Shown here: positions 56,744 through 64,000 of the stretch, piece after piece
Layout: every line of letters begins with the position of its first letter
Numbering within the stretch: the first letter of the stretch is position 1
Source: Turritopsis dohrnii
Lineage: Eukaryota; Cnidaria; Hydrozoa; Anthoathecata; Oceaniidae
Length of the DNA: 64,000 bases
Direction of reading: 5' to 3'
Assembly (NCBI GenBank): GCA_027922465.2
Contig: BQMF02000743.1
Coordinates: 78,733-142,732, forward strand
Program-made: the position numbers and the translations under genes
The notes under the pieces: generated by a model
What the model was told of the DNA's origin: nothing
Database searches by the model: none
What the model saw: the letters and a program-made list of their open reading frames with translations, nothing else

Positions 56744-57046
56744 CTACAAGGTTGAACGAGCCAATTTTTTTTGTTTCCGAACCATCTTTTTCTGCTCATT
56801 ATTATGCTCTCGATATCTGAGATATTTTTCTTCATTGTTATTTATCCAGTTTGAATAGCGTGTATAAAATGCTTGTTTCGTATCAGGATCGAGAATATAA
56901 GATGGATCCTTATCATTCTTTTCAAGTACATCAATCATTTTAGCTTTATTCATTTGCTTAACATATTTTATTTTTCGTGATGCACATAATTTTACTAACA
57001 TATCATAAGTCATTGATCGGTAATCTGATTCTGTTTTGTCGGTCAT
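56744..57046 (-). CDS. Small basic Polinton protein with SAP-like motif (copy 2)
   Basis: 100 residues, like copy 1. The SAP-type middle part reads YDMLVKLCASRKIKYVKQ then MNKAKMIDVLEK; the central YTRYSNWINNNEEKYLRYRE is strongly conserved and the tail is basic. Substitutions between copies are mostly conservative, consistent with selection before insertion. Function unknown; DNA binding is inferred. Confidence 0.8.
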   Translation of the reverse strand: MTDKTESDYRSMTYDMLVKLCASRKIKYVKQMNKAKMIDVLEKNDKDPSYILDPDTKQAFYTRYSNWINNNEEKYLRYREHNNEQKKMVRKQKKLARSTL

Positions 57047-57068
57047 GTTTATTCTTTATATAAAGATA
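57047..57068 (-). promoter_or_regulatory. TATA-like box with very short leader
   Basis: The minus strand reads TTTATATAAAGAATAAAC directly before ATG, identical to the equivalent place in copy 1 (14766-14783). Several other Polinton genes have a TATATA within about 10-30 nt of the ATG (58510, 61242, 61611). Confidence 0.45.
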
Positions 57069-57149
57069 ATAAAAACTTTTAAGCCACTTTGATGTCATTT
57101 TTTTTTTAACAAAATGAGCTAAAATAAAACGTTGTTTATAAATAAAAAA

Positions 57150-58133
57150 ATGTCAGACACTAAACTTCAAGAGATTTGTTATCAACCTCAAAACTTATGG
57201 AAAGGACAAAAGGCTGTTCGCAATCTAAGAGGATTTGGTTTCAAACCGAAGGAAATTAAGAAGTGGCTATCAAAACAAGCTTTGTGGCAGGTACATCTAA
57301 CGACAACGAAAAGGATCGAACGTCCACATTATGAGGTAACTAAACCAAATGAGATTCATCAATTTGATATATTGTATATGCCTAGTGATATGCTATATGG
57401 TAATAAATACAAGTACATCTTATCCGGTATCGATGTTGCTTCACGTTACAAAGTAGCCCGACCTTTGAAGACTAAGAAAGCCAAAGAGGTTGCCGATATG
57501 ATAAGAGATATCTATAGAGTTGGACCCTTAAACTATCCAAAAGTATTTCAATGTGATAACGGTTCAGAATTCAAAGCCGATGTGACAAAGCTGTTGGAGA
57601 AGAATAACGTCGAAATTAAAAGAGTAACTACTAAATATAAGCATACCCATACAGCGTTTGTCGAGGCGTTGAACAAGATACTTGCTGAAAATTTATTCAA
57701 AATACAAGATGCTCAAGAACTAAATGATTCGGAAAAGGTATCATCTACGTGGGTCAAATATTTGTATAAACTTATGGATAGATTAAACGATACGAAGACT
57801 CGGATGATCGATATGAAACCGAAAGATGCCATCAAATTGAAAGAGGTGTCTCTCGCTAAACAAGAGAGCTATCCACCTGAAGTAGAGCTACCTCAAGATG
57901 GTTTGTATAGATATCTATTGCAACCGGGTGAAGAGCACGATGACCATCGAAAAAGAGCAACAGATAGGATATGGTCAAAGAAGACATATAGATTGAGTGA
58001 GGTAATAGAGCAACCTGGTAACCGTGTAATATATTACCTTCAAGATGGACCTGAACGAGCTTTTGTGAAAGAAGAGCTGATATTAATACCTGAAGATACA
58101 GAGCTACCTCCTGATTATGTGCAAGGTTGGTGA
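57150..58133 (+). CDS. Polinton retroviral-type integrase
   Basis: 327 residues from ATG 57150 (MSDTKLQE). An N-terminal HTH/zinc-like part (NLRGFGFKPKEIKKWLSKQ) is followed by the rve catalytic core with Asp in FDILYMP, Asp in FQCDNGSEF and Glu in AFVEALNKI. The C-terminal chromodomain-like region reads SKKTYRLSEVIEQPG..YYLQD. It inserts the element, producing 6-bp target duplications in this family. Complete, unlike copy 1. The upstream spacer is AT-rich with TTTATAAATA just before the ATG. Confidence 0.93.
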   Translation: MSDTKLQEICYQPQNLWKGQKAVRNLRGFGFKPKEIKKWLSKQALWQVHLTTTKRIERPHYEVTKPNEIHQFDILYMPSDMLYGNKYKYILSGIDVASRYKVARPLKTKKAKEVADMIRDIYRVGPLNYPKVFQCDNGSEFKADVTKLLEKNNVEIKRVTTKYKHTHTAFVEALNKILAENLFKIQDAQELNDSEKVSSTWVKYLYKLMDRLNDTKTRMIDMKPKDAIKLKEVSLAKQESYPPEVELPQDGLYRYLLQPGEEHDDHRKRATDRIWSKKTYRLSEVIEQPGNRVIYYLQDGPERAFVKEELILIPEDTELPPDYVQGW

Positions 58134-58146
58134 ATCGTACAAAAGT

Positions 58147-58171
58147 ATCTTTACTAGAAACAAGTAAAGAT
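58147..58171. terminator. Stem-loop between convergent genes (copy 2)
   Basis: Stem ATCTTTACT / AGTAAAGAT, loop AGAAACA, 14 nt past the integrase stop and 19 nt from the end of the opposing gene. Identical in copy 1. Confidence 0.65.
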
Positions 58172-58189
58172 GAGTCGACGAGATTTTAT

Positions 58190-58510
58190 CTAGCGCCATA
58201 TAACGTCATAATCAAAGAATTGTCTTTCTGAATTCTTTTGAGATTGTTTGAGACCTTTCGGTCTGACAAAGGCCTCTCTAGAGCTCCAACCATAATCATT
58301 TAATTCAATGAAAAGTCTTTCAGGCAACCACACCTTATATATATTTCCTGCTCCATCTTTCAACTCTGCATACATAGCTTTTGTAGAAAAAAATTTAACA
58401 TGATAAATCACGTTTTCAGGTAGCTCTCGCCACTTTATGATCTCTGCCATTTGTTCCTTGTTTTGCTTGTTGATTGTTTGTTCGAATGTATCAACTGTTG
58501 GAAATTCCAT
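58190..58510 (-). CDS. Conserved Polinton small protein (copy 2)
   Basis: 106 residues. The conserved core ENVIYHVK..YAELKDGAGNIYKVWLPERL is shared with copy 1; the N-terminal linker is longer and the C-terminal tail differs (extra residues after KGLKQSQKN). No domain recognised; a beta-rich nucleic-acid-binding or capsid-associated role is only a guess. Start ATG-GAA-TTT with a TATATATA about 5-12 nt upstream. Confidence 0.65.
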   Translation of the reverse strand: MEFPTVDTFEQTINKQNKEQMAEIIKWRELPENVIYHVKFFSTKAMYAELKDGAGNIYKVWLPERLFIELNDYGWSSREAFVRPKGLKQSQKNSERQFFDYDVIWR

Positions 58511-58601
58511 TGTCTATATATACTTGTGATCATATCTCTTTATATCAGTTTCATTTATCACTTTATCACTTTTCAAATTGAGGAACACATAACCACACAT
58601 C

Positions 58602-59198
58602 CTAGTAACCATTTTCGTTTATTGACTTTTTCAAGTTTTGGAGTTCTACCATCAAACTTTTTTGAAATTGATTTTGAGCTTCGGTACCCATCTTTCTATC
58701 TGTAGAACTTTGTCCTTCTAAAGCTTTGTAATATGTTCCCTGCAAAACCTGGAATTCTTTGTAATTGATCCTTCCATCAGTCAGCGCCTGTGAGATACTT
58801 GTTTCGAAGACAGAAATTGAGGATGTAACAATATCATATAATTTTATCACTTTTTCTACTTCTTTTGATATCTTTTGATGACAGCTGTGGTAAGTCCGGT
58901 ACAGATAGAGCCGGCTAAGGCTACGCCACCTAATCCTGCAGAAATAGGTATTCCGATAATAGTAGCCCCTGTTGCAATTGAACCGATGCCAGAGCCAATG
59001 GTTATAGCGCTTGAGCTAGCATTTAGTAGCATCGATCGTTCTATCGCCTTGTTGTATCTCTTGAGCTTGATGCTAAACTTGTTCTTAAGTTTTATCAACA
59101 TCTTCAAATTCTGAATTTATTACGCTTGCGTTAAACTTTTCCTGCTCATTCAAATCTTCAGGAGCGGTGGGTAGTTTTGGGTATATTGAATCAGTCAT
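58602..59198 (-). pseudogene. Polinton hydrophobic glycine-rich protein, frameshifted (copy 2)
   Basis: The start is ATG at 59196-59198. The N-terminus is acidic, then a basic helix, then the SAITIGSGIGSIATGATIIG-type hydrophobic stretch, then a charged C-terminus to 58602. Compared with copy 1 there is a 1-nt insertion near 59100 and another break near 58855. Membrane insertion is inferred from composition; function unknown. Confidence 0.7.
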
Positions 59199-59262
59199 AT
59201 TTAGAGAGAGATTATGTTATATAATAATAAATAATAAATTATCCTCTAAATAAATAAATAAA
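59199..59262. promoter_or_regulatory. Divergent promoter region
   Basis: 64 bp of AT-rich DNA between two divergent ATGs, flanked by the inverted pair TATTTAGAG and CTCTAAATA, with repeated AATAATAAAT in between. The equivalent in copy 1 is inverted together with both start codons. Confidence 0.55.
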
Positions 59263-60535
59263 ATGGCGGACATTGACATAGATCCTTTTGGAGAACATGG
59301 TATGACGACAGATGAAACAACGGATGAGACGTTTTCCTCTCATACCAACTTCAGGTGGTGAACAAATAGATACACGCGGAGCGACGGGTGAAACCTCATT
59401 TGGTGGTGGAGATCAAAAAATTAAACTTTTGAAAAGTTTTGTCGGTGATATATACAAAAGATTATCTGAACGATTGCAACAAAAACCTGAGGTGTTATAT
59501 ACCGATCTGTTTGAAATCAGAGATGGTGAATTATACTACAAAGACAGTAGCAAACCACTGACAAACAATGGAAGACTAAGGGCTACCGGTACTATAGCTG
59601 ATATATTGCGTAAGGAGGGGTTACGTAAATTAGGGTTTGATATACCTATTGGCAAAATAACAGCACGACAAGCAGTTATGTTAAACAAAATACAAGAAGA
59701 ACTCCCTTCATCATCTAAAATCACAAAATCGAGTGATGTAGAGCTTGAGGAAATTACGGGGAACATTGCAAATAGTACGGAAGATCTAATTTCATTAATA
59801 AGACAACAATCGGTCGATCATGAAACAACCCAGACCGGTGATCTATTTGAATATCCTGTGCGAGAGTTGTTAGGATTGGATAAGGCGCTGAGAAACATAC
59901 GAGGAGGTCTTCAGGAAGAGGTTGCAAAAAAGGTTCGAATAGAACAGCATATCGATCGAGAGAAAAACAAGTTGGAAGAGATGGAAAACGATGCAACATA
60001 CACAGATGAACAACGAAAAGAGGTTGAAGAGAGAGTGTGAGGGATTACATGAAGAGTTGAAAGCTAGGAAAGAGAACATTGATATTCTCAAAGGTAATTG
60101 AACAGTCAAGTTACGAGCATCAAAGAAACCATTGCTAAAGTCCTCGACAAAGATACCACATTAGGTGAAAGGATACGAACACTATTCCGCGAACAAGGTA
60201 TAACAATCGTTAGCATTCTGACAGCGTTTGGTATGGCTATCGGTGTTCTTGTGGAAGCTTTGTTACCATCAGCAGCTGGAAACTCTTCGCAAAATCCTGA
60301 CAAAGGTGGTGATAAAAAGAACGATGCAAAGGAATGGATAAAAAAATAAACTAAAGCGTTAGCATCACTTCTAGGTAGATTAGCATCTAAAGCGGCAGAG
60401 GCTTTACCAGGAATAATTGGGTCTATCGTATCGTGGATACTCACTAGAGCAAAAGAAGTTGTAGGTTGGTTAAGTCAAAATTTATGGGCTCTGATTGTAG
60501 GGTTGATCTATACATACCTTGTCACTAGACGGTAA
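59263..60535 (+). pseudogene. Polinton coiled-coil membrane protein, multiply frameshifted
   Basis: ATG at 59263, acidic start, a glycine-rich part (SGGEQIDTRGATGETSFGGG), a globular middle (FEIRDGELYYKDSSKPLTN), a long coiled coil (residues about 190-290), then two hydrophobic segments (ILTAFGMAIGVLVEALL; NLWALIVGLIYTYLV). Breaks: a 1-nt insertion near 59335, one near 60036, one near 60100, and a TAA at 60347-60349. Copy 1 keeps the coiled-coil frame at the second and third sites. The function is not known; it may be a structural or fusion-like virion protein, but that is not supported by a motif. Confidence 0.7.
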
Positions 60536-60550
60536 CCATCTGAAAGTGTA

Positions 60551-60575
60551 TATGTTACATGTATCGTGTAACATA
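60551..60575. terminator. Stem-loop between convergent genes
   Basis: Stem TATGTTACA / TGTAACATA (9 bp), loop TGTATCG (7 nt). 16 nt after the coiled-coil stop and 18 nt from the stop of the opposing gene. Confidence 0.65.
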
Positions 60576-60592
60576 ATTTTTGTTGATGGTCT

Positions 60593-61012
60593 TCATCTTT
60601 CAAAATACCACACAATTCCACCAATACCGAGCATACTCAGAGCTATAAAAGCCAATTCTCTTTCATGTTGATCATGACTCGGTGTATAAAAGTCGCTCAA
60701 TACAGGCTCTCGTGGTAGCGGTTCAAGATGATTACTAAACACTATTGTACTCTCTCATTGCATCATTTAGTTCTACGAATTTTGAATCAGCCTTCTTTTC
60801 GAGCATGAGCTGCTTATTGATAAATCGATCCTTTCCTGTCGTTTTTGCTGCCATTCAATCTGTGCTTTTTGTAATTTTTCTATGGCCAAATCATGACGTT
60901 TTCTTTCCTTATCGATTCTGTCTTTGGATAAACTTGAAAACAGATAGCTTGATCCTGTGAAAGCCAAAGCGTTAGCCAAAGCTCCACCCAACATCATTGC
61001 GATAGAAGCCAT
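60593..61012 (-). pseudogene. Polinton small membrane protein, frameshifted
   Basis: ATG at 61012. It starts with a hydrophobic N-terminus (MASIAMMLGGALANALAF), then a charged helix (KDRIDKERKRHDLAIEKLQKAQIEWQQ). After a shift near 60835 and another near 60755 it gives a linker and a C-terminal membrane segment (LAFIALSMLGIGGIVWYF). Two 1-nt breaks. Its start is 3 nt after the stop of the next gene, operon-like. Confidence 0.6.
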
Positions 61013-61014
61013 AT

Positions 61015-61242
61015 TTAGATATTGATATTTTCAGGCAAAATCTTTTGTTTGATTAAGTAGTCCTTTGTCACTTCACTAGCGGCGATAATGGCAACTAGTT
61101 TTCCCGTATCTTCCAAGTCGAACTTTTGAATAGAGGGAGGTGTCATTTTTAACACCTTTTTTCCTAGCATAGAGTAGCCGATAGCGAAAACGCAGACGAC
61201 TGATGCATGATATAAATCGTTGATGATACTTTTCTTGTCCAT
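61015..61242 (-). CDS. Polinton small membrane protein
   Basis: 75 residues, open. One clear hydrophobic segment (ASVVCVFAIGYSMLGKKVL) and a second weaker one (KLVAIIAASEVTKDYLI). Tightly packed with the following gene. No known domain; likely a virion or membrane component by context. Confidence 0.55.
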   Translation of the reverse strand: MDKKSIINDLYHASVVCVFAIGYSMLGKKVLKMTPPSIQKFDLEDTGKLVAIIAASEVTKDYLIKQKILPENINI

Positions 61243-61306
61243 GTTTGTTATATATACATTTTTTTCTTTTTATTCCATTTCATGTTTATTGATTTTCACT
61301 GGTATT

Positions 61307-61483
61307 TTAGATTTTTGTGGAAGGGGGTGGATGGTGACCCACGGGGTAATATTTGCTCTTTCTTTTTATACATAAATAAGCAAATCCACCAACTAAACCG
61401 AGAGCTATTATTCCACCTACACCATAGGTGTAATTCATAGGTTGTTCATTTGGTTTGGTGAGAGAGTCATCGAGCTTATTCAT
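61307..61483 (-). CDS. Small single-pass membrane protein
   Basis: 58 residues from ATG 61483: polar N-terminus, glycine-rich membrane segment (YGVGGIIALGLVGGFAYLCI), basic stop-transfer (KRKSK), proline-rich tail. Its ATG overlaps the stop of the upstream gene (ATGA arrangement). It could instead be the C-terminal half of one frameshifted gene with 61480-61611. Confidence 0.5.
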   Translation of the reverse strand: MNKLDDSLTKPNEQPMNYTYGVGGIIALGLVGGFAYLCIKRKSKYYPVGHHPPPSTKI

Positions 61484-61611
61484 TCTTTTTGAGGTGACAC
61501 TTGTTTTAATTGTTCTCGTTTTTTACGGTTGTATTCCGCCAACTTCTTACCCGCTTCAACCTTTTTTGGGTTCTTCGTTGTCACTTGAATGGGAGTCTGT
61601 TCTTCTGACAT
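61480..61611 (-). CDS. Small lysine-rich protein
   Basis: 43 residues, ATG 61611, ending TGA inside ATGA at the next start. Basic, helical (KKVEAGKKLAEYNRKKREQL). Either a separate overlapping gene or the N-terminal half of a membrane protein whose second half is 61307-61483. Confidence 0.45.
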   Translation of the reverse strand: MSEEQTPIQVTTKNPKKVEAGKKLAEYNRKKREQLKQVSPQKE

Positions 61612-61650
61612 TTTTATTATCTACTGTATTTATATTATCATCGGATTTAT

Positions 61651-62199
61651 TTAAATTCTTTCATTGATATAATGCCTCCCGGTAATAAGTCCAACACTGA
61701 GTGGTGCTAATAATGAGCCGAATTTATAATATAAGTCACATGTAAATCTTTGAAGGGCAGAGTTTAAGAAGGGGTCAGTTTCCAGGTCATTGCTCAGCGC
61801 TTCTTGATTGTTTATTCCTAACGTTGTACAAGCCCCCATCGAATAAATGCGTATCAGTGATTTCCCCAAGGATTTTACCATTTGACCTGATAGTTTAGCC
61901 TCGTAAATACTAAAAAGTTTTTCTACCTCTTCATCTTTGAGTTTGTTAATTTGCTCTTCCGTGTACATTTTCCCTAAGTATAGCTTGCTTTTCCCGGTTA
62001 AGACACACTCGAGTAATTTTTGTCTTTTACCATCTGAAGGTGGAAATTCACCCGGAACATCATAACTCTGGTTGATTAAATTATCGATCGCTGTTTCCGC
62101 CATTTTTATTAGAGAGAGGTATTTTTTTAACACAAAATAAAAGTAAAATAGCGAGATCAGCAGTATGCTTAATAACACGAAGTTGACATATTCTATCAT
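61651..62199 (-). CDS. Polinton membrane-anchored protein
   Basis: 182 residues from ATG 62199, or 150 from an internal ATG at 62103. The long form has an N-terminal membrane segment (FVLLSILLISLFYFYFVL). The rest is a helical domain (MYTEEQINKLKDEEVEKLF; MVKSLGKSLIRIYS). The internal start (MAETAIDNLI) follows an A-rich leader like those of other Polinton genes, so the true start is open. Function unknown. Confidence 0.6.
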   Translation of the reverse strand: MIEYVNFVLLSILLISLFYFYFVLKKYLSLIKMAETAIDNLINQSYDVPGEFPPSDGKRQKLLECVLTGKSKLYLGKMYTEEQINKLKDEEVEKLFSIYEAKLSGQMVKSLGKSLIRIYSMGACTTLGINNQEALSNDLETDPFLNSALQRFTCDLYYKFGSLLAPLSVGLITGRHYINERI

Positions 62200-62230
62200 T
62201 TTGTTGTGTTTGTTATAATTTTCTTATACT

Positions 62231-62377
62231 CTCTTATAATTTTGTTGAAATTTGCTGTATAAGAGTTTGCTATCTCTTATAATTTTGTTGAAATTTGCTG
62301 TATAAGAGTTTGCTATCTCTTATAATTTGTTGAAATTTGCTGTATAAGAGTTTGCTATCCTCTTATAATTTTGTAAG
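62231..62377. repeat. 43-bp tandem repeat in a divergent intergenic region
   Basis: Three full units and one partial. Each unit carries CTCTTATA and TATAAGAG about 18 nt apart, so each can form a stem. It lies between the minus gene starting at 62199 and the plus gene at 62461 and may act as a promoter or operator array. Confidence 0.75.
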
Positions 62378-62460
62378 ACAAATAATTATAAGAGGATGAT
62401 GATGTTTAATAATATATTCTAACATTGTTAAATAAATAAACATTGTTTACTTAAACAATT

Positions 62461-62710
62461 ATGTTCGATGATGATGAATCCTCAGATGATGATATTATAT
62501 TTTCCCATCAAGATACAAAAAGGGTTACTTTTAATGATAAGTAATGGTCCATTATATCTCTGCTTGTGAATCTCGTAGAAGTAACTGGAAGAGGCTGCTG
62601 TTGACAGAGTACGCTTTGAATCGAGGATTAAACATATTGGTAAAATTCTAGATCCTGTATTGAGACGTAAATTATTCTCTTACAGTAGTCTTATAGGAGT
62701 CTTACAGTTT
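62461..62710 (+). pseudogene. Short acidic gene, probably frameshifted
   Basis: ATG at 62461 gives 27 residues (MFDDDESSDDDIIFSHQ start) before TAA at 62542-62544. Protein-like sequence continues in other frames to about 62710 (ISACESRRSNWKRLL; KHIGKILDPVLRRKLFSYSS). Probably one gene broken by indels. I cannot assign it; it is not clearly the Polinton protease. Confidence 0.4.
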
Positions 62711-62734
62711 TTGTTACAAGAGTCATGTAACAAA
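62710..62734. terminator. Stem-loop between convergent genes
   Basis: Stem TTTGTTACA / TGTAACAAA (9 bp), loop AGAGTCA (7 nt), 5 nt from the end of the ATPase frame on the minus strand. Confidence 0.65.
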
Positions 62735-62738
62735 TATA

Positions 62739-63334
62739 TCAACTGTTTAACAAATCACGTGCGTTCTTGGGTGTTCCATTCTCATGACTAGGCATGTGTG
62801 TTTCCCTTCTTTCAGTTTTTCCTTGACATTTTTCAATTCTTCTCGATTCAATGACATCGTTCTCTTCATGAATGGTGGCTAGATCGTTTCTATCTTTTGG
62901 ATACCACACATATAACATTTTAGCTTGCCGTCGTAAATTTTTAGGTATAGCCGTGTATGATTGTGTAAGTAACCATAGCGAATGGTTTCGATGGCGACCA
63001 CTAATTGCCAACTCGAGCAAAGGGTTCTTTTTGTCCAATTTTTCATCAGCTATGATCGTCAATGAGGAATAAGGTTTTATCCGCGCAAAAGAAGTCCATT
63101 TTCTTAATATTCATACAAGATCCTTCCGGTTCAATTAAAATCACATAGCTGTCATTCCAGAACCACTTCCGATCTCTGTAAGTCTGATTCCACCTTAAGG
63201 GGCATATAATCACGATGAAATCAAAGTGATCAAGTATTCATTTTCTAATAATTTATGACACGATCCGTTTTGCCGCACGATGTTGGTCCGACGAATAATG
63301 CTGTGTGAGGTTCTTTCATGTAAAGTGTGTTCAT
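62739..63334 (-). pseudogene. Polinton genome-packaging ATPase (FtsK/HerA type), frameshifted
   Basis: ATG at 63332-63334. Walker A is GPTSCGKT near 63270; Walker B (TLFLIDD) lies near 63065-63085; the downstream sensor/arginine part (SGRHRNHSLWLLTQSY) is at about 62960-63010. These are the marks of the packaging ATPase family of Polintons, adenovirus-like and NCLDV-like viruses. A frameshift soon after Walker A and another just after Walker B break the gene. Its start overlaps the stop of the capsid gene frame (ATGA). Confidence 0.85.
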
Positions 63335-64000
63335 TTTACTAATATAATGCAGACATAAATTGACCGTTTTGTATGTTTAATTGAGCATCCATGATATATA
63401 TATGCGTTTAAGTTTCCTGCAGTTTCAGCGGTCTTTTCAATCTGTAAAGTGATGCCTTCACTTGCATTTTCAATCTTTCGACCGGTGCCATGCAAAGCAT
63501 TCTCATCAATTGTTCTGAAATCTAACCATAGAGCATACTTGTTTGTTAAGTAATCAGAGACTTTTACATCATGTAATCCCAAGCGCTTTCGGTTTTCGCC
63601 GACGCTATTATCTTTTGGTTTTCCTTCAGCAAAATACTTGCAAATCTCATTGTATTGTTCAAACGGCTGCATCCCTTGAGCAAAAAGTTGGTTAGGCTTA
63701 CCCTCGACGATGACAGATACCTTTTCGATCTTTGGATTGTAGAATTTGCAGGTTTCTCGTTTGTAGGATTTTTCTTCTTCAAATAGAACTAAAATACCCT
63801 TCAAAGATTTGGCAGGTGTGTTGAATGACCAATTCCATTGTGTCTGACTTGTTTACTCTAATTTGTCTGTGCCGCAAAACCTATCATAGAGCAAAGCCAT
63901 GTTTTGATATTCAGAAGCGATTTGTCTAGCCAACGTGGGTTGTGTCACAAGCTCATATTCAAGTGAGATGTTGGATATTTTGTATTTACCGTCTGGGTTT
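63331..64000 (-). pseudogene. Probable Polinton major capsid protein, C-terminal part, frameshifted
   Basis: The 5' part lies beyond the window. The visible C-terminal part resembles the double jelly-roll major capsid protein of Polintons (LKGILVLFEEE; FYNPKIEKVSVIVEGKPNQL; FRTIDENALHGTGR). It sits directly upstream of the ATPase on the same strand, a usual neighbour. A frame change occurs near 63850 and the last residues before 63331 look shifted. Intact proteins form the pseudo-hexameric capsid; this copy should not. Confidence 0.65.

Larger units (their letters stand above)
52050..64000. mobile_element. Polinton/Maverick copy 2 (continues past the window)
   Basis: The left terminus AGAGATAGGAAAGTGC starts at 52050. 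Order: ankyrin gene (-), PolB (-), SAP protein (-), integrase (+), small protein (-), hydrophobic protein (-), coiled-coil (+), four to five small membrane proteins (-), short acidic gene (+), packaging ATPase (-), capsid protein (-). The right terminus lies outside. It is inserted 214 bp upstream of the first recognised HECT exon. Early-type genes (PolB, INT) are open; coiled-coil, ATPase and capsid genes carry frameshifts. Confidence 0.95.

Noticed and set aside
62461..62710. Polinton adenain-type protease
   Set aside because: No His-Asp-Cys motif arrangement could be seen; left unassigned.

Overview
The window reads as AT-rich metazoan nuclear DNA, probably from a marine invertebrate; a cnidarian would fit best, but nothing here proves it. 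The reasons are spliced genes, Polinton/Maverick elements, a GIY-YIG Penelope-like element, a Helitron with an RPA gene, Kolobok and piggyBac DNA transposons, CR1-like retrotransposons, MITEs and a tRNA-derived SINE. There is no bacterial operon structure. Most of the 64 kb is nested mobile DNA. The only host-like genes recognised are a small BTB-BACK gene (23350-24950) and a broken HECT ubiquitin-ligase gene (38716-51836).

Layout, left half. 1103-1410 is a SINE. 1760-5039 is a Penelope-like element made of an inverted truncated copy joined to a nearly complete copy, with a 12-bp target duplication. 5341-6286 is a remnant of a repeat rich in GACGTC. 6287-9961 is a decayed Helitron fragment split by a 2.66-kb DNA transposon (6942-9601, 4-bp target duplication). 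9962-17237 is Polinton copy 1, truncated on its right by a 5'-truncated CR1-like retrotransposon (17238 to about 20190). 21014-22020 is a TIR element built of GACGTC repeats. MITEs, the BTB gene and a second non-LTR fragment follow up to 30 kb.

Layout, right half. 30948-36072 is a Kolobok-type element (TTAA duplication) inserted in a minisatellite. 36710-37828 is a DDE-integrase pseudogene. From 38716 to 51836 the minus strand carries a HECT gene. A piggyBac element (39045-49483) sits in its catalytic exon, and the piggyBac in turn holds a Helitron of about 8.4 kb (about 40775-49193) encoding RepHel with a USP-like N-terminus plus a four-exon RPA1-like gene. 52050 to the window end is Polinton copy 2, inserted just upstream of the first recognised HECT exon.

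How the parts work together. Each Polinton gene set covers protein-primed replication (PolB), integration (rve integrase), and in copy 2 packaging and capsid (ATPase, probable major capsid protein), with several small membrane or coiled-coil proteins. Comparing the two copies dates their damage. Copy 1 has a stop in PolB, an in-frame integrase deletion, and an inversion of a divergent promoter that swapped two gene 5' ends. Copy 2 keeps PolB and integrase open, but its late-type genes are frameshifted.

The strongest new signal is a set of near-identical stem-loops (9-11 bp stem, 7-8 nt loop) at the 3' ends of Polinton genes, including all three convergent gene pairs visible in copy 2. This resembles the hairpin rule known for mimivirus mRNA 3' ends.
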